Shown here: positions 17,043-25,130 of the stretch, in pieces
Position numbering within the stretch: position 1 is the first letter of the stretch
Layout: each line of letters starts with the position of its first letter
NCBI RefSeq assembly: GCF_900104175.1
Contig: NZ_FNIX01000034.1
Location: forward strand, 1 to 44,737
Source: Lentzea jiangxiensis
GTDB lineage: Bacteria; Actinomycetota; Actinomycetes; Mycobacteriales; Pseudonocardiaceae
Length of the DNA stretch: 44,737 bases
Direction: 5' to 3'
The notes under the pieces: model-generated
What the model saw: the letters and a program-made list of their open reading frames with translations, nothing else
Told to the model about the DNA's origin: nothing
Databases searched by the model: none
Made by a program: the position numbers and the translations under genes

Positions 17043-17601
17043 CAACTGCACGAGCTACTGCTCGCCGAACTGCGCGCCGCCGGGCTGCTGGACCTGTCGG
17101 CGGCCCTGGTCGACTCCACTCACCTGCACGCTCTCAAAGGGGGACCACACCGGCCGAGCCCGATCGACCGCCGCAAGCTCGGCTCCCAGCACCACCTGAT
17201 CACCGACGCGGGCGGCGTCCCACTGGCCGTCATGCTCACCGGCGGGCACCGCAACGATGTCACCCGGCTGATCCCGCTCATCGACGCCATCCCACCCTTC
17301 CGGGGTATCGTCGGCAAACCGCGTCGCCGGCCACGCCGAATCTACGCTGATCGCGGCTACGACCACGACAAGAACCGCCGCCTGATCCGAGGCCGCGGCA
17401 TCACACTTGTCATCGCCGGCCGCGGCGTCGATCACGGCTCCGGCCTGGGCACAGTCCGCTGGCTGGTCGAACGCACCTTCGCCTGGCTCAAGGGCTTCCG
17501 ACGACTGCGGGTCCGCACCGAACGACGAGCCGACGTTCGATCAAGCCATCCTGAGTCTGGCTCGCTCAATCGTCTGTCTGCGCAGACTCATTCTGAACTG
17601 A
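17043..17601 (+). mobile_element. IS5-family (IS427-like) transposase remnant
   Basis: The frame encodes the C-terminal DDE part of an IS5-type transposase. ALVDSTHLHALKGG holds the first Asp, RIYADRGYDHDKNRRLI the second, and WLVERTFAWLKGFRRLRVR the final Glu. The N-terminal third and its start are missing. Near 17535 the expected HQAFLSL-like end continues only in another frame, as DQAILSLARSIVCLRRLILN to TGA 17599-17601. It is therefore both truncated and frameshifted and cannot be active by itself. It separates the relaxase gene from the STAND module and may mark an old insertion or deletion. Confidence 0.85.
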
Positions 17602-17745
17602 TCACCAAGGAGACGGGGAGGTGTGGTCGCGGTGGTAAGTCCAGTGGCGGATGTGCGGGAGTTAGTAGCGTTGGGGGTGCGAGGGGCGATCACCTAGGAG
17701 TCGGGCTTCCCAGTCGTGGGGCGGTGCTGTGGGTTGAGCGGACGC

Positions 17746-18195
17746 ATGGTGAGTGCGGGACGGCGTGCGTTGCGGACGGCTGGTGTGGCGGTTGTCGCCG
17801 GTGCTGGAGTGTGGGCGCTGTTGCGGTTCGGTGCGCCGATCTGGCTGATTGATAAGGAACATCCGGCCAGGCCGGTGTTGGAGGCGTTGAGCTGGATCGC
17901 AGGGATCGGCGGCCTGGTGGTGGCGGTCGTGGCGTTGGTGGTGGCCAGGCGGCAAGGCCGGCCGGCCGATCTCGCTGGTGCGAGCGCGCCGAGCCCGTCG
18001 GTGTCGCAGACGGCGACCGATGGCAGCGCCATCGTGCATGGAAATGTCATGGGTGGTGCTGGCGGAGGCCCGACGGTCGGGGTGAACTTCGGCCAGGTGG
18101 GCGGGCCGCCGGACCCTACTGGGCCGACGCGGGGCCAGGCCCGGCCGCGTCGGACGCCCGAGGGGCCGGATCGGCCTGGATCACCGGCGGCGTGA
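17746..18195 (+). CDS. small membrane protein upstream of a STAND ATPase
   Basis: The 149-aa protein has two hydrophobic helices (about residues 12-36 and 46-68), then a soluble tail with a Gly/Thr-rich stretch (ATDGSAIVHGNVMGGAGGG) and a Pro-rich end. That stretch resembles the short beta-rich segments found at the N-terminus of many actinobacterial STAND proteins, and the next gene starts with a similar motif (VGVVHGDLNVEG). Its stop overlaps the next start as GTGA, so the two are translationally coupled. A membrane partner of a signalling ATPase could be the effector of a defence or stress response, but this is inference. The ATG at 17746 has no strong ribosome site; a longer upstream frame exists. 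Confidence 0.6.
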   Translation: MVSAGRRALRTAGVAVVAGAGVWALLRFGAPIWLIDKEHPARPVLEALSWIAGIGGLVVAVVALVVARRQGRPADLAGASAPSPSVSQTATDGSAIVHGNVMGGAGGGPTVGVNFGQVGGPPDPTGPTRGQARPRRTPEGPDRPGSPAA

Positions 18196-18998
18196 CCGGC
18201 ACGACCGCTGTGGGCGTGGTGCACGGTGACCTAAACGTTGAGGGTTCCGGCGTGCCTGCCATGGAGTTCACGTCCGCGGTGAAGGGGATGGGCCGGCGGC
18301 CGCCTGATCCTCCTGTATTCGTGGGACGGTCACAGGAGTTGGAGCAACTGGAGACGGCAGTGGCCGGTTGCGGCCGAGCTGTCGTGGTTGCGGTACATGG
18401 GCTCGGCGGGGTCGGCAAAAGTACCCTGACCGCCCACTTCGCCGCCGGTCAGGCAGACCGGTTCTCGCTGGTGTGGTGGGTGGTCGCCGACTCGGCGACC
18501 GCGATCGACACCGGGCTTGCCGACTTGGCCGTGGCGGTCGCGCCCGAGACGGTGGAGATGCCGTTGGAACAGCGCACCGAGCTGGGGGTGCGCTGGTTGG
18601 CCACCCATACCGATTGGTTGCTGGTTCTGGACAACCTCACCGGCCCGGCGGACGCGGCCGGATTGCTGGACCGCGTGCACACCGGCACGATCGTGATCAC
18701 CAGCCGTCAGGGCAGCGGCTGGCGCGGCATGCAGACCGTTGCGCTGGATGTTTTACCCGCTGAGCAGGCAGTTGAGCTGCTCACCCGAATCGTCCGGGCC
18801 GAGTGGCCCGACGCTGACCTGACCGGCGCCGGCACGTTATGTGCGGAGCTGGGGTGGTTGCCACTGGCTATTGAGCAGGCAGGCGCCTACCTCGGCCAGC
18901 TCCGCATCAACCCCACCGTCTACCTCGACCTGCTCGCCCGGTTCCGGCACGGATGTTCACCGCGACCGCGGAAGGCGGCGACGCTCAACGCACCGTAG
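18192..18998 (+). CDS. NB-ARC STAND ATPase domain (5' part of a split gene)
   Basis: This 268-aa frame is an NB-ARC/STAND nucleotide-binding domain. It has FVGRSQELEQLE (43-54), Walker A GLGGVGKST (70-78), Walker B LLVLDN with Asp147, the sensor ITSR with Arg172, and GWLPLA (221-226), the usual GLPLA motif. STAND ATPases oligomerise on ligand binding and activate an effector. After LLARFRHG the sequence turns into nonsense, while the natural continuation (MFTATAEGG, then VWHVTLDRL) starts in another frame at 18953. One STAND-TPR protein of about 760 residues has probably been split by a small indel near 18945-18955. The GTG start at 18192 overlaps the previous stop. Confidence 0.85.
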   Translation: MTGTTAVGVVHGDLNVEGSGVPAMEFTSAVKGMGRRPPDPPVFVGRSQELEQLETAVAGCGRAVVVAVHGLGGVGKSTLTAHFAAGQADRFSLVWWVVADSATAIDTGLADLAVAVAPETVEMPLEQRTELGVRWLATHTDWLLVLDNLTGPADAAGLLDRVHTGTIVITSRQGSGWRGMQTVALDVLPAEQAVELLTRIVRAEWPDADLTGAGTLCAELGWLPLAIEQAGAYLGQLRINPTVYLDLLARFRHGCSPRPRKAATLNAP

Positions 18999-20482
18999 CC
19001 AGGGTCTGGCATGTCACCCTCGACCGGCTCGCCGACACCCCGCTGGCCGGGCAATTGCTGCGCCAGCTGGCCTGGTACGCCCCCGACGACATCCCCCGCG
19101 ACCTGCTGGCCGGGACCGCCGACGAACCCGACGTGTTGGCCGCGCTCGGCCGACTCGCGGCCTACAGCATGATCAACCTGACCGGTGACGCCATCGGCGT
19201 ACATCGCTTGGTGCAGGCGGTCACCCGCACTCCCGACCCCAATGACCCGCACCGCCGGCCCGACGACGTCACAGCCGCCCGCGACACCGCTGCAAATACG
19301 CTGATAACCGCCCTGAGCAGACATCATCACGCATCCGTAGCCAGCTGGCGCATGTATAGGTTGGCTGTGCCCCATGCTCAGGCCCTGCTTGACCATACGA
19401 CTTCAGGCCACGAGACCCCGACCACCTTTCTGCTCCTCAACAACCTCGGTGTCTACTTCGAGGCGCAAGGCGACGTTAAGACCGCGATCACTCACCTCAC
19501 CCGTGCAGTCCAAGGCCTGGGTGACCTCCTCGGGCCCGACCATGTCGACACGATGAAGTCGCGGAACAACCTGGCCAATGCCTTTGAGTCGGCGGGTGAT
19601 TTGGGGCGAGCGGTCCCGTTGTATGAGGCCACCCTCGCCGATCGGGAGCGGGTGCTGGGGCCCGACGACCCCAGCACGCTGATGTCACGGAACAACCTGG
19701 CCAGTGCTTATGTGTCGGCGGGTGATTTGTGGCGAGCGATCCCGCTGCTCGAGGCCGTTCTGTCCGACTACGAACGGGTGCTGGGACCCGACCACCCCGA
19801 CGTACTCACCTCGCGGAACAACCTGGCATACGCCTACCGAGTGGTGGGTGATTTGGGGCGAGCGATCCCGCTGTTCGAGGCTGTTCGGTCCGACTGCGAG
19901 CGGGTGCTGGGGCCCGACCACCCCAGCACGCTGATGTCGCGGAACAACCTGGCTGGTGCTTACGTGTCGGCGGGTGATTTGGGGCGAGCGATCCCGTTGT
20001 ATGAGGCCACCCTCGCCGATCGGGAGCGGGTGCTGGGGCCCGACCACCCCAGCACGCTGATGTCACGGAACAACCTGGCCCACGCCTACCAAGCGATGGG
20101 TGATTTGGGGCGAGCGGTCCCGCTGTTCGAGGCTGTTCGGTCCGACTGCGAGCGGGTGCTGGGGCCCGACCACCCCGACACGCTGTTGTTGCGGAACAAC
20201 CTGGCTAGTGCCTACCGGGCGGTGGGTGATTTGGGGCGAGCGATCCCGCTGTTCGAGGCCGCTCTGTCCGACTACGAACGGGTGCTGGGGCCCGACCACC
20301 CCACCACGCTGATGTCGCGGAACAACCTGGCTAGTGCCTACCGAGCGGTGGGCGATCTAGGACGCGCCGTTCCGCTGTATGAAGCCACCCTCACCGGCTG
20401 CGAGCGGGTGTTGGGGCCTGACCACCCGACTACAAAGGTGGTTCGCTCTGGTCTCCAGGCAACGATCCGCACCGATGGTTGA
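18953..20482 (+). CDS. TPR-repeat part of the STAND protein
   Basis: This 509-aa frame begins with the helical segment that follows NB-ARC domains (TVARVWHVTLDRLADTPLAG, then LAAYSMINL) and continues into eight 42-residue tetratricopeptide units. Each unit has the form RNNLAxAYxxxGDLGRAIPL...ERVLGPDHPxT, typical of kinesin-light-chain-like TPRs in bacterial STAND sensors. In full-length relatives this array binds the trigger and the ATPase transmits the signal. The ATG at 18953 has no good ribosome site and overlaps the ATPase frame by 46 bases, so this is most likely the second half of a frameshifted gene rather than a separate gene. A sequencing error cannot be excluded. Confidence 0.85.
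   Translation: MFTATAEGGDAQRTVARVWHVTLDRLADTPLAGQLLRQLAWYAPDDIPRDLLAGTADEPDVLAALGRLAAYSMINLTGDAIGVHRLVQAVTRTPDPNDPHRRPDDVTAARDTAANTLITALSRHHHASVASWRMYRLAVPHAQALLDHTTSGHETPTTFLLLNNLGVYFEAQGDVKTAITHLTRAVQGLGDLLGPDHVDTMKSRNNLANAFESAGDLGRAVPLYEATLADRERVLGPDDPSTLMSRNNLASAYVSAGDLWRAIPLLEAVLSDYERVLGPDHPDVLTSRNNLAYAYRVVGDLGRAIPLFEAVRSDCERVLGPDHPSTLMSRNNLAGAYVSAGDLGRAIPLYEATLADRERVLGPDHPSTLMSRNNLAHAYQAMGDLGRAVPLFEAVRSDCERVLGPDHPDTLLLRNNLASAYRAVGDLGRAIPLFEAALSDYERVLGPDHPTTLMSRNNLASAYRAVGDLGRAVPLYEATLTGCERVLGPDHPTTKVVRSGLQATIRTDG
19562..20443 (+). repeat. seven tandem 126-bp TPR units
   Basis: Units start at 19562, 19688, 19814, 19940, 20066, 20192 and 20318, each exactly 126 bp. DNA identity is very high, and variant blocks are shared between non-neighbouring units. 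Units 1 and 4 share YEATLADRERVLGP, units 3 and 5 share FEAVRSDCERVLGPDHP, and units 2 and 6 share SDYERVLGPDHP. This mosaic suggests repeat exchange or recent duplication. Confidence 0.9.
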
Positions 20483-20637
20483 GTGCCTGGCTGACCGCCG
20501 CAACGGGCAGGACAGTCGCGGGACAAGAAACGGCGCGGTGGGTGGACCTGCAGGTCAATGACTTGAATGCTCGTGCTCGAAACGCCGCACGATGGAGCTT
20601 TGTGCCCAACCTCACTAGGGTAGCGATCATGTACAGG

Positions 20638-21384
20638 TTACCGCCGGAGCTGAGACGTTCCCGCAGCGTGCCAGGGCAGGTCGCTTCGACGTGAACCAGT
20701 TCGCGCCCTGAGGTCCTGCATCATGAAGTCGTCGAACTCGCCGTCAGTGGCATGCTGACGAGCCGCCGACTCGACGTGCTGCCGCTGAGCTTTGCACTCT
20801 CGCCAGTCAGCGTGGGAGTGCAGCGTGTGCAGCGTCGGCCAGAGCCATCGGTTGCGCCACGCAGTCATAGCGTCCGAGGGCTGATCTATTGAGCAGTAGG
20901 CCTCACGCCACGCCGCGTACAGATCGGTGAGCTCGTCGACGGCGACGGTGTGGCGGTACCAGCAGGACGGGATGCTCACATCCAACGACAGCGGGTATCT
21001 CTCGATGAAGTAGTCGACGAACCATCGCAGTTCGCTCCAGAGTTGGGCGGCTTCATCGTGGGTGAGGAACTTCCAAGCCCACCGGTTCGGGCGGTTGAGA
21101 TTGGCTCGTTGAACGAGGCTGTCTTGCAGCTCAACGATGTACTCCCGCAACGAGTGCACCTCGTCGCGGAGGGTGGCAGAGATCCCTCCGAGTTCGGAGA
21201 CGACGCCGGCAAGTTCTGACAGTTGCTGTTCGTGCTGTTCGCTGGCCGCCGCGAGTTCGGAGACGACCTCAGGAAGTAGTTCCACGTCGAGGACGGGCAC
21301 CTTCTCGGCGTTCGGTGGTGTGCTCGCGCCTTCGCTGGGTGCTGTCTTGTCGGACCTCTGTGGCTTGTGCAGGTGCTCAGTCAT
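20638..21384 (-). CDS. DUF4913 family protein
   Basis: The 248-aa product has a disordered, charged N-terminus, a coiled-coil segment (about residues 35-85) and then the DUF4913 domain: LNRPNRWAWKFLTHDEAAQ, LWSELRWFVDYFIERYPL, IPSCWYRHTVAVDELTDLYA. DUF4913 proteins occur in actinobacterial conjugative elements with unknown function. The ATG at 21384 overlaps the coupling-protein stop by 8 bases, so it is the last gene of the transfer operon and coupled to it. Alternative upstream starts lie inside the coupling-protein gene and are unlikely. Context suggests it helps the coupling protein or binds DNA, but no catalytic motif is visible. Confidence 0.75.
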   Translation of the reverse strand: MTEHLHKPQRSDKTAPSEGASTPPNAEKVPVLDVELLPEVVSELAAASEQHEQQLSELAGVVSELGGISATLRDEVHSLREYIVELQDSLVQRANLNRPNRWAWKFLTHDEAAQLWSELRWFVDYFIERYPLSLDVSIPSCWYRHTVAVDELTDLYAAWREAYCSIDQPSDAMTAWRNRWLWPTLHTLHSHADWRECKAQRQHVESAARQHATDGEFDDFMMQDLRARTGSRRSDLPWHAAGTSQLRR

Positions 21385-23278
21385 CGAGTGCCGGCGTGTG
21401 AAGGCCTGTGTCAGAAGGCTCCGCGGTGTGAGCAGCATGTGCACAGGCGAGCAGTCTGCGGACCTCGCCTCGGCTGTGGGTGACGATCCCCGTCAAGTCG
21501 GGGGTCTCCCACCAGCCGGGTAGGTCTACTTTGGCGGCGCGTAGGTTGCGGTAGAACAGCAGGCCTTCGCCGTCGCGAAGCTCGCGGATCTCATCGACGG
21601 TGAGTGCTCGTCGTCTCCATGGTGACACCGTGATCTGACCGCGACTGGCTGGACCGGTGGACACGCTCGCTTGGTCGATGATGCGTTCGGGCAGCAACTC
21701 GGAGAGCCCGAGGAGATCTTTGGAGTTGCTCAAGCCGCCGAGGACGAGCTTGATCGAGGCACAGTCCCAGATCTCGGTTGCTTCTTCCAGACCCCATCTC
21801 TGTCGCAGCTGCGACAGGTTCTGCACATAGACGTAGAGCTGGATGCCGCGTCCGCCTGAGTCCGCCAGCCGGGCGCTGAGGTCGTCGACCGGGGTGATGT
21901 TGGCGGCTTCGTCCATCACGATCCGCAGCGGTGGATCGAGCCTGAGGTCGCCGTGAGCGGGGGCGGTGAGCTGCTGGGCAGTGGGGCGCTGGGACAGCAG
22001 GTCGGCGCGGTGCAGCATTTCGACCATGAGCGCGTTGACCATGGGCGCTGCGCTGTTCTTGCGGCCGCGGGAGACCATGTAGAGGGTGTCGTGGTCGCTG
22101 CGGATGAAGCTGTCGATGTCGAAGGTGGCGTCACCTGGTGCAGGGGTGAGTGCCCGCATGATCTTCGGTGAGGTGAGCGGCCGCAGGAGTAGTTCGAGGG
22201 TTGAGTAGATGCCGCCGGCACCGGAGGTGTCGCTGGTGCTTTTGAGACTGTCGAGCAGGTTGCGCAGCCCGTCGGCGATCGCCGGGGCAGCCCGGTTGTC
22301 TGTCTCGAGGATCTGCGCGGGACGGTAGGACTGGCTGGTCGTCCACAGCCACAATGTGGCCAGGTCGGTGCCGCTGAGTGCGGCGGCGTGCAGCATCGCA
22401 GCGAGCACGCCTTCGCTCTTGCCGCTGAAGTAGCCGCCGTTCTTGGTGTCCTCGAGCGGGCGGGCGCTGCAGATGGCGACAGCTCGACGCAGTGCCACGT
22501 CGAAGTCTTCGCATCCGTGGATGGGGTTCCACCGCAGTTTTTCCGGCCACGGCACCCTCTTCTCCGGGTCGAACACCCATACCTGGCCGCGCTGGGTTCG
22601 TTGCATGATGGTCAGTTCGATGAGGTCGAAGCGGGTGGAGGTGGCGACGAGCGCGCCGGGTGCACGCAGGACGTCCGACACCGCTTGTCGGCCGGTTTTG
22701 CCCATTCGTACAGGAGCGACGACGAGTTTCGAGTCTTCGTGGGTGCCGTAGATCCCTTCGTCGGTGCCTGGCCATCGAGCGAACAACGCTCCTGCGTCAT
22801 CGGCGCTGATGTGTGCAGAGCCTGCCAGGGACGGGCGTAGCCGGTAGGCGTGCTTGGTGACTGCTTCGGCACCGAGGCGGTTGCGGACTGTGGCGCGATC
22901 CGCGAGCCCGGACCGTGCCTCGGCTCGCTGCCGCAGAACGCGCCGGCGCCACAGAAGAACCTTGATCCAGAGCACGGCCTCGAGGGCGAGTGTCCCGGTG
23001 CCGAGCAGGTAGGTGAGCAGTGCCGGCCCGGGGCGGGGTTCTGCCGGCCACCCTTGTGCCGGGTCGGGCCAGTGCATCACCCATCCGTGCAGCGCGGCAG
23101 GAACACTCAGCAGGGATGGCCATGCCCAGCCGTGACCCGCTAGCCAGCCAGACGTCGCCGCGCCCAGCAGCGCGGCGAGGAGCACGCTCGCTGCTGCTGC
23201 GACGAGCAGGGGGTAGAAGATGCCGAACAGCGGACGCGGGGAGGAAGGCACGCGAGCCGCCTGGTCGTGTGGGTTCAT
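21377..23278 (-). CDS. TraD/VirD4-like type IV coupling protein
   Basis: This 633-aa membrane ATPase would link the relaxase-DNA complex to the secretion channel. It has two N-terminal membrane helices (about residues 18-42 and 86-110) and Walker A as VAPVRMGKTGRQ with Lys194-Thr195. FDPEK follows, then Walker B as LRIVMDEAAN with Asp456-Glu457, and the conserved QLYVYVQNLSQLRQRWG, matching the TraD/TraG TRAG domain. The ATG at 23278 overlaps the stop of the VirB4-like ATPase gene as ATGA. It has an ordinary length and all key motifs. The operon position, directly after the VirB4 halves, fits its role as the DNA pump of this transfer system. Confidence 0.92.
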   Translation of the reverse strand: MNPHDQAARVPSSPRPLFGIFYPLLVAAAASVLLAALLGAATSGWLAGHGWAWPSLLSVPAALHGWVMHWPDPAQGWPAEPRPGPALLTYLLGTGTLALEAVLWIKVLLWRRRVLRQRAEARSGLADRATVRNRLGAEAVTKHAYRLRPSLAGSAHISADDAGALFARWPGTDEGIYGTHEDSKLVVAPVRMGKTGRQAVSDVLRAPGALVATSTRFDLIELTIMQRTQRGQVWVFDPEKRVPWPEKLRWNPIHGCEDFDVALRRAVAICSARPLEDTKNGGYFSGKSEGVLAAMLHAAALSGTDLATLWLWTTSQSYRPAQILETDNRAAPAIADGLRNLLDSLKSTSDTSGAGGIYSTLELLLRPLTSPKIMRALTPAPGDATFDIDSFIRSDHDTLYMVSRGRKNSAAPMVNALMVEMLHRADLLSQRPTAQQLTAPAHGDLRLDPPLRIVMDEAANITPVDDLSARLADSGGRGIQLYVYVQNLSQLRQRWGLEEATEIWDCASIKLVLGGLSNSKDLLGLSELLPERIIDQASVSTGPASRGQITVSPWRRRALTVDEIRELRDGEGLLFYRNLRAAKVDLPGWWETPDLTGIVTHSRGEVRRLLACAHAAHTAEPSDTGLHTPALDD

Positions 23279-24738
23279 GACCGGTGGGCCGTTCCGGTCA
23301 GCGTGCCGTCGGTGTCGGTCAGTGCGATTTCACGGGCCGAGCGTTCGTGACGGACCAGGATCGGATCGCGTGACCCGACTTGCAGCAGGCAGGTGCCCTG
23401 TTCCAGTGTCATGATCGTTTCTTCGGAGCCGGGTGGGAGGTTGTAGAGCTCGACGCAGGCGCGGGCGTCGTCGTAGGAGCCTTGGCCGAAGATGAACCTG
23501 GTCTCCGCTTCCTGCAGCAGCGACCATGCGGGGCTTGTTTGTGCGAAGTCCGCGAGGTGGTGGATACCGGTCATGGTGGCCAGGCCGAGCCCGCGGGACA
23601 GCTTCACGTTGCGCCGGAAAACCTTGCCTATCGAGCCTTCCGCGACGTGCCAGCCTTCTTCGATGATGTTGACCGTCTGAGCGGCGCGCCGTGATCGTGA
23701 TGCGAGCATGTTCGTCTGCCAGGTGTTGATCAACGCCATGACGACGCGTAGCGCCGGACCGTCGACGGGCAGGGCGCTGATGTCGATGTGGGTGATGCCA
23801 CTGGGGTGGTCGAGGTGGACCTCGGAGCTGGTTTCCGCGTCGACCAGGCCGGCGAGGTCTTCTTGGATCATGCGCTCGAGCGCGTATGCGGGGTCCAGTC
23901 CCCACTCTTGCAGTTCGCTGACGCTGCGGGCCTGCGTCTCGGCCTGGGCGGCAGAGGGGTGGATCAGGTGGTGTACGACGTCGCCGATCACGGCAATCCT
24001 GCCGCGATCGCGGGCATCGCGGGTTGCGGCGACGAGAGCGAGGCGTAGTGCTTTGCCTTCGCGTTCGCTGACCGGGCGGCCCAATGCTTCGCTGAGCACG
24101 GCACGCAGCAGCATCATCTGTCCGGTCGGGCGCTCGATGGTCTCGAGCGGGTGTCCTGTGTCGGCGAGTTGCTCACCGCCCAGGGCGATGACCGGGTCCA
24201 GCAGGTTGAGCCGGCTGCCGGTGCCGTCGACGCTGAACCGGATGCTCGGAGCACCGAGATACCGGGCAAGGGAGGTGTATTCGCCGCAGCCTGCCTGCAG
24301 TTTCTTGTCGAGCACGACCACACGACGATCGTTGAGCAGCAACTGCCGGATGCAGCCCCAGGTCTTGAGCAACGAACTCTTGCCTTTGCCGACATCGCCG
24401 ACGACGGCGACGTTGACCGAGCTGATCACCTTGTCTTCGTAGGCGACGAACGGGTCGTGCACGACGAGCTGACCGGACAGCAGGTCGGTACCGACGATGA
24501 GGCCGCGGTTGCTGGTCGGCGGCGAGCTCAGCGCTAGGTTGAGTGCCTCCGCCTGGCGGGTCGTTGTCGACATGGGCTGTTCGCGGGGTTCGTACCAGCC
24601 CCACCGGTCAAGCCACCGTCGTCGTCGCGGCGGTGGCAGGAACACCGGCTGAGGTGGGGGTGTCTCGGGCTGCGGCGGTCGCCACCCGACGGCGGGCGCG
24701 CTACGAGCGGTGCGGGGCGTTGTGGTGCTGCGCGGCAT
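23275..24738 (-). CDS. VirB4-like ATPase (C-terminal half of a split VirB4)
   Basis: The 487-aa protein starts with a Pro-rich region and then carries the VirB4/TraC-type ATPase core. Walker A is VVGDVGKGKSS (Lys120, Ser121) and Walker B is VNIIEEGW with Glu360-Glu361. GLGLATMTGIHHLADF and ETRFIFGQG are the usual C-terminal VirB4 motifs. It lacks the N-terminal VirB4 domain, which is encoded separately by the gene at 25130-26626. Together they probably form one energising ATPase for the type IV secretion channel. The ATG at 24738 overlaps the WhiB stop by one base (TGATG). An upstream frame extension lies inside the WhiB gene and is not used. Confidence 0.9.
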   Translation of the reverse strand: MPRSTTTPRTARSAPAVGWRPPQPETPPPQPVFLPPPRRRRWLDRWGWYEPREQPMSTTTRQAEALNLALSSPPTSNRGLIVGTDLLSGQLVVHDPFVAYEDKVISSVNVAVVGDVGKGKSSLLKTWGCIRQLLLNDRRVVVLDKKLQAGCGEYTSLARYLGAPSIRFSVDGTGSRLNLLDPVIALGGEQLADTGHPLETIERPTGQMMLLRAVLSEALGRPVSEREGKALRLALVAATRDARDRGRIAVIGDVVHHLIHPSAAQAETQARSVSELQEWGLDPAYALERMIQEDLAGLVDAETSSEVHLDHPSGITHIDISALPVDGPALRVVMALINTWQTNMLASRSRRAAQTVNIIEEGWHVAEGSIGKVFRRNVKLSRGLGLATMTGIHHLADFAQTSPAWSLLQEAETRFIFGQGSYDDARACVELYNLPPGSEETIMTLEQGTCLLQVGSRDPILVRHERSAREIALTDTDGTLTGTAHRS

Positions 24739-25130
24739 CAGCGGGTCTCTTTCACCGCGGTGCTGCCTGCCGGTGGGGGAGCGGCGGCGTGGACGCGTTC
24801 GCTCCAGAGTTGCCGCAGTATCTGATAGTCCGGTTGGCAGATACCGCCCCAGCTTCCGTAGGCCTCGCCGCGCTGCAGTGCACTGGCCAGACATTCGGTG
24901 CGCACCGGGCAGCCTCTGCACAGCTCCGCCACGCGGGCTCGTTCATCGCGCATCGCCTGCCTGCCGGCGAATCGGGAGCCTTCCTCGGGGAAGAAGACGT
25001 CCGGGTTGCTCGAGCGACACCGCAGCCCGTCAGCAGTACGGATGACGGCGTCCAGTTCCTGCCAGGAGTGCTCGGCGAATCGGCGGGCTTCGGCAAGTCG
25101 CACGTAGTGAAAGACGGTGGGTTCGCGCAT
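24738..25130 (-). CDS. WhiB-like iron-sulfur transcription factor
   Basis: The 130-aa protein shows the four-cysteine WhiB pattern: Cys38, then Cys71-x2-Cys74-x5-Cys80, and the turn GSWGG (92-96). These cysteines bind a 4Fe-4S cluster that senses redox state or NO, and Wbl proteins act with the principal sigma factor. The C-terminal tail lacks an obvious strongly basic DNA-binding segment. The ATG at 25130 overlaps the previous stop (TGATG) and its own stop overlaps the VirB4-like start in the same way. It is thus locked into the transfer operon between the two VirB4 halves and could regulate the operon autogenously. An in-frame GTG lies one codon upstream. Confidence 0.9.
   Translation of the reverse strand: MREPTVFHYVRLAEARRFAEHSWQELDAVIRTADGLRCRSSNPDVFFPEEGSRFAGRQAMRDERARVAELCRGCPVRTECLASALQRGEAYGSWGGICQPDYQILRQLWSERVHAAAPPPAGSTAVKETR

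Noticed and set aside
20545..20556. GACCTGCAGGTC palindrome between the TPR and DUF4913 genes
   Set aside because: A 12-bp palindrome without loop or T-run in a GC-rich sequence is weak evidence for a terminator or operator.
22131..24048. Long frames on both strands inside the coupling-protein and VirB4-like genes
   Set aside because: These are antiparallel or shifted shadows of GC-rich genes without motifs.
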